Shown here: positions 4,920-8,652 of the stretch, one piece after another
How the letters are laid out: each line of letters begins with the position of its first letter
Position numbering within the stretch: position 1 is the first letter of the stretch
Origin: Candidatus Nomurabacteria bacterium
GTDB taxonomy: Bacteria > Patescibacteriota > Minisyncoccia > Phycocordibacterales > UBA9973
Reading direction: 5' to 3'
Assembly: GCA_943356395.1 (NCBI GenBank)
Contig: CALRFC010000033.1
Location: 1-8,652, forward strand
Length of the DNA: 8,652 nt
The notes under the pieces: model-generated
Told to the model about the DNA's origin: nothing
What the model saw: the letters and a program-made list of their open reading frames with translations, nothing else
The model's database searches: none
Made by a program: the position numbers and the translations under genes

Positions 4920-4928
4920 TGTGGATAA
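4920..4928 (-). promoter_or_regulatory. Perfect DnaA box
   Basis: The minus strand reads TTATCCACA, the consensus DnaA box. Weaker look-alikes follow at 4932-4940 and 4941-4949. A single 9-mer can occur by chance; interest comes from the nearby parS-like sites and AT-rich DNA. Confidence 0.45.
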
Positions 4929-4965
4929 CCATGTGCACATTGTTTATAAAGGACATTAATTAGTA

Positions 4966-4993
4966 AGTAGAAAGTAGTTAGTAGAAAGTAGGA
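4966..4993. repeat. Heptamer tandem array, unit AGTAGAA, intergenic
   Basis: Four units in 7-bp phase: AGTAGAA, AGTAGTT, AGTAGAA, AGTAGGA, with a degenerate partial unit before them. It lies in the spacer between tRNA-Arg and the YraN-family gene. Confidence 0.75.
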
Positions 4994-5080
4994 AAATTCA
5001 AATAAAAGTCTTGGTATGTAATGCTTTTTTATGAAAGACAGCATTAAATAATAGATTCCTTGTCCTATAAATAGATAAGA

Positions 5081-5096
5081 TGTGCCACGTGAAACA
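5081..5096. promoter_or_regulatory. parS-like site 7 (near-consensus, intergenic)
   Basis: TGTGCCACGTGAAACA matches the Bacillus parS TGTTCCACGTGAAACA at 15 of 16 positions. It is the only site of the cluster outside the CCA-enzyme gene and lies 11 bp upstream of the YraN-family start codon. Confidence 0.7.
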
Positions 5097-5107
5097 CTTT
5101 TCTTAAA

Positions 5108-5482
5108 ATGCCAAGAATTTTTACATCAAAGCATCAAAAAATAGGGGAGATCGGCGAGCATATTGCCGAAAAATATTTGAAATCAAAAGGATTTAAGATC
5201 ATAGAAAGGAATTATACGCGCCAGTCCGGCGAGATTGATATCATCGCGCAGAAAGGAGAAATCTTGCATTTTGTTGAAGTCAAAACAGTCACAAGCGAAA
5301 CGGGAATTTCTCCGGAAGAGAATATGCATGAGTGGAAAATTAAGAGACTCTTGGCGACGATACACATATATCTGTCTCATTGCTCGCTGTCCTATAAAGA
5401 TTGGCAGCTTGATCTCGTGTCTGTTTTTCTCGACGATAAAAAGAAAAAGGCGAAAGTGAGGATGTTGGAAGAGATAGCGTAG
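5108..5482 (+). CDS. YraN/UPF0102 family putative nuclease
   Basis: The 124-residue product shows the hallmarks of the UPF0102 (YraN) family, which has a restriction-endonuclease-like PD-(D/E)xK fold: GEIGEHIAEKYLKSKGF at 13-29, GEIDII at 41-46 with D44, and FVEVKT at 55-60 with E57 and K59. These would form the metal-binding nuclease site. The length fits the family. The biological role of YraN proteins is not well defined; a part in DNA processing or recombination is often suggested. The ATG at 5108 has no Shine-Dalgarno sequence and I see no convincing promoter, only a weak TATAAA at 5066-5071. A near-consensus parS-like site lies just upstream. A heptamer array starts 4 nt after the stop. 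Confidence 0.92.
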   Translation: MPRIFTSKHQKIGEIGEHIAEKYLKSKGFKIIERNYTRQSGEIDIIAQKGEILHFVEVKTVTSETGISPEENMHEWKIKRLLATIHIYLSHCSLSYKDWQLDLVSVFLDDKKKKAKVRMLEEIA

Positions 5483-5485
5483 GGT

Positions 5486-5527
5486 GGAACACAAAACATG
5501 GAACATAAACCATGAATCATGGAACAA
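5486..5527. repeat. Heptamer tandem array, unit GGAACAT, intergenic
   Basis: Six units in unbroken 7-bp phase: GGAACAC, AAAACAT, GGAACAT, AAACCAT, GAATCAT, GGAACAA. All fit RRAAYMW-like variation, with position 5 always C. Confidence 0.85.
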
Positions 5528-5530
5528 AAA

Positions 5531-5636
5531 AGCTTTTAGCTGTCTGCTTCTTGCCCGCCCGGATGAATCCGTTCGGACGGGCTTCCAGCTTCTGCTTCAA
5601 AAGCTAACAGCAGGAAGCAAAAAGCAGAAAGCTGAT
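5531..5636. repeat. Heptamer arrays, unit GCTTNNN and its inverse AGCNNNN
   Basis: Plus-strand units begin at 5532, 5539 and 5546 (GCTTTTA, GCTGTCT, GCTTCTT). They are interrupted by palindrome B and resume at 5581, with one 6-bp unit at 5588. From 5602 the orientation flips: AGCTAAC, AGCAGGA, AGCAAAA, AGCAGAA, AGCTGAT run in exact phase to 5636. The two halves are imperfect inverted copies, so the whole can fold. Confidence 0.8.
5553..5582. repeat. Palindromic element B
   Basis: Nine-base arms 5553-5561 and 5574-5582 pair with one C/A mismatch. Read on the minus strand, it begins with GTCCGAACGGAT, close to GTCCGAACGAT of element A. It sits inside the heptamer array as if inserted. Confidence 0.6.
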
Positions 5637-5654
5637 TCCTATTCGTAGACCTGT

Positions 5655-5683
5655 CCCGTAGTGAGCTTTGCTCTACTACTGGG
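5655..5683. repeat. Palindromic element D
   Basis: A 12-bp stem (CCC/GGG, GTAGT/ACTAC, GAGC/GCTC) with a TTT loop and two single-T bulges on the right arm. No T-run follows, so it is not an obvious terminator. Confidence 0.5.
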
Positions 5684-5697
5684 ATTCGTATCAATTC

Positions 5698-5731
5698 GCC
5701 CGCCCGTACCGAATGGTACATTCGGGCGGGT
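5698..5731. repeat. Palindromic element C
   Basis: Outer arms 5698-5706 and 5723-5731 pair over nine positions (one G/T wobble). An inner TACC/GGTA stem has loop GAAT, with CATT left as a bulge on one side. On the minus strand it reads CCGAATG after the left arm, matching the CCGAACG of elements A and B. Confidence 0.6.
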
Positions 5732-5760
5732 ATATTCGCATCGTGTGCGCGAAGCGCAAC

Positions 5761-5792
5761 AAAAAAACCCGCGCTCGATGAGCTGCGGGTTT
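5761..5792 (-). terminator. Rho-independent terminator of the type IX-like secreted protein gene
   Basis: On the minus strand AAACCCGC (5792-5785) and GCTC pair, across an ATC loop, with GAGC and GCGGGTTT (5772-5765), with one bulged base. The hairpin runs into a T-run at 5767-5761. It lies 18 bp past the stop codon. Confidence 0.9.
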
Positions 5793-5809
5793 GTGAGTCG
5801 GTGTCCTCC

Positions 5810-7291
5810 TCAGTAACCGATCACTGAAAACTTTCCGATCTTCGGAACATGTCCGTCCGTTTCAAAGCGGTAGAAATATATTCCGGAGGGGAGATCAAGT
5901 TTCGCCTTTCCGATCCTTTCTTCGCTAACGAGAGCTCCATTTGAATTGTAGACGGAGAGCATTCCTTCCGCTTGCGCAGAGAATGTTGCGATACGTCCGT
6001 CGCAAAACATTTGAAAGTCTTGCGAAGACAATTCGAGGATGCCGGTCGGGATCGTGTAATTGAATACGAATGATCCGACTGCGCCATTAACCGATTCGCC
6101 ATCGTCGCACCATCCGAATAATTTTGCGTAGTATGTCGCGCCATTCGAGAGTCCGGTGTAATCAATTACAACCGTTCCGGACCCGCCGTAATCGAGCATG
6201 GGCCCGAGAACGATGTAGGGATTGAACGAAGCGTTGTTCGCAAATTCATCGGAAAGATGCGCAGTGAACCCTGTTGGTACGGAGTAGTGATAAATCACGC
6301 GCGCCGTAGATAGGCCGATCGCATACGCAGTGTCGACATAGGTTTCAAATTCTACATCGGTCGTTGCGTACACGGTGTTCGTGCAATTTCCGCCGAGCGA
6401 ATTCGTCGCGCAGACATACACTCCGTACATCGTGAGCTCTGTGCCGGCAAGCGCAAAAACGACCGTGTCGAATCCTTGGCTCTGCACATTCGGCGCTACA
6501 ATCGAATCATTCACTCCGGTTGCGGAATAATGCAAGACCGGCGTCGTTGCCAAATTGAAGCTGGTGATGAGCGCCGACACAAAAATCGTGTCGTGGCTCA
6601 CATGAATGAAATTGAGTGCTGCGTGCGCGGGCAGGGAATCGGGACTCGTCATCGCGATCGTCGTGTCCGATTGCGTCGAATCGACAAAATTTTGGATTTC
6701 CGTCCAAGTGCTGAAATGCACATTTGATCCCAAGAACGGCGATGTGACTGTGAGCGATCCGATTCCAGAAACTGAAACTGGCGTCACGGCCTGCGTGTAC
6801 GCTCCGATCTTTATCATAAGCACGACATTCGCCGGAACATTTCCGCAGTCGAAATTGTACGTCTGATTGAAGAGCACCTGCGTCGTGTTGCAGCCGCTCG
6901 CGGAATGAATGGACGGCGCGTACGGATGCGGACCCGGAGTTTGAATCCAAGGCATCGACCATACGGTGTCGCCGGTAATCCTGTTCACGAGCATTTCTTC
7001 GAAATAAAGTGCAAGAAGCGGCAAGTGACGGAGTGTGTCGCTGAAATTTCCGTTTCCTGTTACACTATCGATAAAGATAGTGGGAGTAAATCCGGTTCCG
7101 AAAGGGAACTGGCTCCACAGGATGTAGTGATCGGCATATCCCGTATCAACGAGATACGAGCCGTCGACTACGACCGTCGAGTCATAAAGACTCTGCGGCA
7201 AGGAGGGGACAATAATGGTGTCCGAAACATACGCTTTTGCGCCGATTGCGGAGCAAAAGGAAATTGCGAGGAGAAACAGTAATTTTTTCAT
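5810..7291 (-). CDS. Secreted protein with Fn3-like region and type IX secretion-like C-terminal domain
   Basis: The 493-residue product starts with a clear signal peptide (KKLLFLLAISFCSA, cleavage after AKA at residue 20). The rest is Ser/Thr-rich and beta-like, with scattered cysteines (134, 149, 294, 303, 395, 430). Residues about 316-410 look like an Fn3-type domain (TARVIYHYSVP through LSNGATYYAKLFGWCDDGES). The end, about 415-490, resembles the Por/type A sorting domain of type IX secretion cargo: LSVYNSNGALV (445-455), LDLPSGIYFYR (465-475) and GKFSV (486-490). No secretion-system gene is seen nearby, so the export route is open; the domain may simply be a related beta-sandwich. The gene has its own promoter back-to-back with that of the other surface protein and a strong terminator. 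The ATG has no Shine-Dalgarno sequence. Secretion is well supported; the role (adhesin or surface coat) is inferred. Confidence 0.85.
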   Translation of the reverse strand: MKKLLFLLAISFCSAIGAKAYVSDTIIVPSLPQSLYDSTVVVDGSYLVDTGYADHYILWSQFPFGTGFTPTIFIDSVTGNGNFSDTLRHLPLLALYFEEMLVNRITGDTVWSMPWIQTPGPHPYAPSIHSASGCNTTQVLFNQTYNFDCGNVPANVVLMIKIGAYTQAVTPVSVSGIGSLTVTSPFLGSNVHFSTWTEIQNFVDSTQSDTTIAMTSPDSLPAHAALNFIHVSHDTIFVSALITSFNLATTPVLHYSATGVNDSIVAPNVQSQGFDTVVFALAGTELTMYGVYVCATNSLGGNCTNTVYATTDVEFETYVDTAYAIGLSTARVIYHYSVPTGFTAHLSDEFANNASFNPYIVLGPMLDYGGSGTVVIDYTGLSNGATYYAKLFGWCDDGESVNGAVGSFVFNYTIPTGILELSSQDFQMFCDGRIATFSAQAEGMLSVYNSNGALVSEERIGKAKLDLPSGIYFYRFETDGHVPKIGKFSVIGY

Positions 7292-7318
7292 GTAAAGAAT
7301 GTTTTTTGATTCTAGGAA

Positions 7319-7347
7319 AGAATAGCATAATCTTATTTAAAAGTCAA
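7319..7347 (-). promoter_or_regulatory. Promoter of the type IX-like secreted protein gene
   Basis: On the minus strand TTGACT (7342-7347) precedes TATTCT (7319-7324) by 17 nt, giving a leader of about 20 nt without a Shine-Dalgarno sequence. Its -35 box lies only 7 bp from the -35 box of the opposite promoter. Confidence 0.55.
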
Positions 7348-7359
7348 TATTGTATTGAC
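7343..7359. promoter_or_regulatory. Dyad formed by back-to-back -35 boxes
   Basis: GTCAATA (7343-7349) and TATTGAC (7353-7359) form a perfect 7-bp inverted repeat with a TTG spacer, containing both divergent -35 boxes. A protein bound here would act on both surface-protein genes. Confidence 0.5.
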
Positions 7360-7382
7360 AATTACAAATAATTTGATAGAAT
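7355..7382 (+). promoter_or_regulatory. Promoter of the Fn3/DNDGDG secreted protein gene, predicted leaderless
   Basis: TTGACA (7355-7360) precedes TAGAAT (7377-7382) by 16 nt. The ATG at 7391 begins 8 nt after the -10 box, where transcription should start, so the mRNA probably has no leader. The TTG inside this -35 box can be mistaken for a start codon. Confidence 0.7.
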
Positions 7383-7390
7383 ATGCACAT

Positions 7391-8647
7391 ATGAATACAC
7401 GATATATCAAGAATTCCATAGTGATTTTCGCTTTCGCCCTTGTTTTTCAAGGTCATTTGGCTTTCGCCGCACTCGCTCCCGCGATCCAGACCGATCCGGC
7501 AACCGGCATTTCCGCCACGGGCGCGACCTTGAACGGCTTTTTCAATACGAACGGGGACACGACGGGTGTTTGGTTCGATTACGGCATCAACACTCCCGCC
7601 TACGGGCAAACGACGACTCAACAGACGAAAACTGCCGGCACTTCGGGCGCTTTTTCAGCGGCGATTTCCTATCCGGCCTGCACGACGCCGGTCACGATCT
7701 ACTACCGCGCATACGGCATCAACAGCCACGGCGCGGGAACCGACTCTGGCTCGTCTTTTTCAGTCCCGTGCCCGAATGCGATAACGACGCAGACGAATCC
7801 GGCGACGAACATCACGACCTCGGGCGCAACCTTGAACGGCTTTTTCAATCTGAACGGCAATTCGCAATCGGCTTCGACGATTTATTTCGAGTACAGCGCG
7901 AATACGCAATCTTTTTCGCAATCAACCGCGCCGACATCTCCCTCGAGCACATTTGGTTCGTACGCACGGACGATTTCCGGACTTTCTTCAAACACGCTCT
8001 ACTGGTTCCGCTTGGTCACGATAAACGCGGCCGGACTCCACACGAACGGCTCCGCAGTTTCTTTCACGACCGGCGGCGCGACGCCTCCGCCGCCTTCGAC
8101 ATACGAATGCAATGACGGAATCGACAACGATGGCGACGGTTATATCGACTATCCGGCAGATCCGGGTTGTACGGGCGCGACCGACAACACCGAATATCCG
8201 AATCCGGCTCCCGCTCCGACATACGAATGTTCCGATCACCTCGACAACGACGGCGACGGCTTCATCGATTATCCGAACGATCCAGACTGTACTTCGTATT
8301 CTGATCTTGAAAATGTCTACAACGGCGGCGGGGGCGGCGGATATTACAGCGCGCCTCTCGTCACCACGAACAACGCTTCGAACACCGGCTCTTCATCGGC
8401 GATTTTGAACGGCTATGTCGATCCGTACGGCGCGAACGCGACAAGATGGTTTGAGTGGGGAAATTCGTACGGAAATCTCTACTACAGCTTGTATGTTTCC
8501 GGCAGTCAGTCATACGCAGGCAACTTCTCGCAATCCATTTCCGGACTCTCTTCCGGCGCGACATATTATTTCCGCGCGTGCGCTCAGACGAGCTACGGGC
8601 AGAATTGCGGACCGACATATTCAATAACGACTACATGCGGACCCTAG
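7391..8647 (+). CDS. Secreted Fn3-like repeat protein with DNDGDG calcium-binding-like repeats
   Basis: Starting at the ATG at 7391 (418 aa), the product has a textbook signal peptide (basic NTRYIK, hydrophobic core SIVIFAFALVF, cleavage after AFA at residue 26). Three Fn3-like domains lie at about 30-127, 130-227 and 323-415; each has ATLNG(F/Y) or AILNGYV near its start and YYxR or YWFR near its end. Between the second and third are two 40-residue repeats (238-263, 278-303) with EC-DNDGDG-[YF]IDYP-DP-C, an Asp-rich pattern resembling calcium-binding thrombospondin type 3 or EF-loop-like motifs. A PPPP linker and a glycine run separate the domains. Likely a surface or adhesion protein. An upstream TTG at 7355 is rejected because it lies in the -35 box. 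The protein stops at TAG right after the third domain and 5 bp before the window end, without an anchor, so the true end may be altered. Confidence 0.88.
   Translation: MNTRYIKNSIVIFAFALVFQGHLAFAALAPAIQTDPATGISATGATLNGFFNTNGDTTGVWFDYGINTPAYGQTTTQQTKTAGTSGAFSAAISYPACTTPVTIYYRAYGINSHGAGTDSGSSFSVPCPNAITTQTNPATNITTSGATLNGFFNLNGNSQSASTIYFEYSANTQSFSQSTAPTSPSSTFGSYARTISGLSSNTLYWFRLVTINAAGLHTNGSAVSFTTGGATPPPPSTYECNDGIDNDGDGYIDYPADPGCTGATDNTEYPNPAPAPTYECSDHLDNDGDGFIDYPNDPDCTSYSDLENVYNGGGGGGYYSAPLVTTNNASNTGSSSAILNGYVDPYGANATRWFEWGNSYGNLYYSLYVSGSQSYAGNFSQSISGLSSGATYYFRACAQTSYGQNCGPTYSITTTCGP
8099..8304 (+). repeat. Two DNDGDG coding repeats, 120-bp period
   Basis: The segments starting with ACATACGAATG at 8099 and 8219 are near-copies spaced exactly 120 bp. 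They share GACAACGA-GGCGACGG and the codons for IDYP and DP. This is an internal duplication of the calcium-binding-like module. Confidence 0.75.
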
Positions 8648-8652
8648 TACGC

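Larger units (their letters stand above)
5483..5809. other. Repeat-filled 327-bp spacer without a gene
   Basis: No credible gene is seen between the YraN-family stop and the next gene on the minus strand. The spacer is filled by two heptamer regions (5486-5527, 5531-5636), palindromic elements B, D and C, and the terminator at 5761-5792. Short open frames here are repeat-encoded. Confidence 0.8.

Noticed and set aside
4721..5044. Minus-strand open frame of about 107 codons over tRNA-Arg
   Set aside because: It reads through the tRNA gene, hairpin A and a heptamer array, so it is a by-product of repeats.
3469..5636. CRISPR array
   Set aside because: The repeats are 7 bp and contiguous, or dispersed 16-bp palindromes; there are no uniform unique spacers and no cas genes.
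5483..5809. Insertion sequence or riboswitch in the repeat-filled spacer
   Set aside because: There is no transposase, no terminal inverted repeats bracketing the region, and no recognisable aptamer; all structure is explained by heptamers, small palindromes and one terminator.
7355..7390. Longer N-terminus of the Fn3/DNDGDG protein from a TTG at 7355
   Set aside because: The TTG is part of the -35 box TTGACA, and translation from it would put 12 extra residues before an otherwise perfect signal peptide starting at the ATG at 7391.

Overview
The window looks like a chromosomal piece of a Candidate Phyla Radiation (Patescibacteria, Parcubacteria-like) genome. This is inferred from the sequence style, not from a marker gene. 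The signs are a secreted protein with Fn3-like and DNDGDG repeats of the kind common in those genomes, two tRNA genes with no encoded CCA, almost no Shine-Dalgarno sequences, and clear TTGACA/TATAAT promoters. TGA is used as a stop, so the Gracilibacteria/SR1 code is not in use. A Bacteroidota origin was considered because of a type IX-like C-terminal domain, but the promoters do not fit it.

Left part (1-2880). A small secreted cysteine-containing protein lies downstream of a two-gene minus-strand operon. That operon encodes a RelB/DinJ-like ribbon-helix-helix (RHH) protein with an unrecognised C-terminal domain, and it overlaps by four bases an AlkA/OGG-type HhH-GPD DNA glycosylase. An orphan gene of unknown function is transcribed divergently. 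The 117-bp divergent region holds two sigma-70 promoters, tandem GTATATAC palindromes placed over the operon promoter, and a perfect 10-bp inverted repeat midway between the two -35 boxes. It resembles an autoregulated switch controlling a DNA-repair enzyme. The operon transcript should begin at or next to its GTG start codon.

Middle part (2881-5810). This is the most unusual region. A tRNA-Gly gene and a CCA-adding enzyme gene form a likely operon, so the enzyme can mature the tRNA it is transcribed with. A tRNA-Arg gene is divergent, followed by a YraN-family gene. Seven parS-like palindromes lie between 3802 and 5096. Six are inside the CCA-enzyme gene, three of them in an exact 24-bp tandem array that encodes a protein insertion. 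Interleaved with them are at least six arrays of 7-bp tandem repeats, each with a different unit, both between genes and inside the CCA-enzyme gene. A perfect DnaA box, an AT-rich divergent promoter region and the parS-like cluster together suggest a centromere-like, possibly origin-proximal locus. Small related palindromic elements lie next to the tRNA-Arg gene and in the 5.5-5.75 kb spacer.

Right part (5810-8652). Two genes for large secreted proteins diverge from back-to-back promoters. One protein ends in a type IX secretion-like sorting domain. The other carries three Fn3-like domains and two calcium-binding-like DNDGDG repeats, and its transcript appears to be leaderless. They are probably co-expressed cell-surface proteins.
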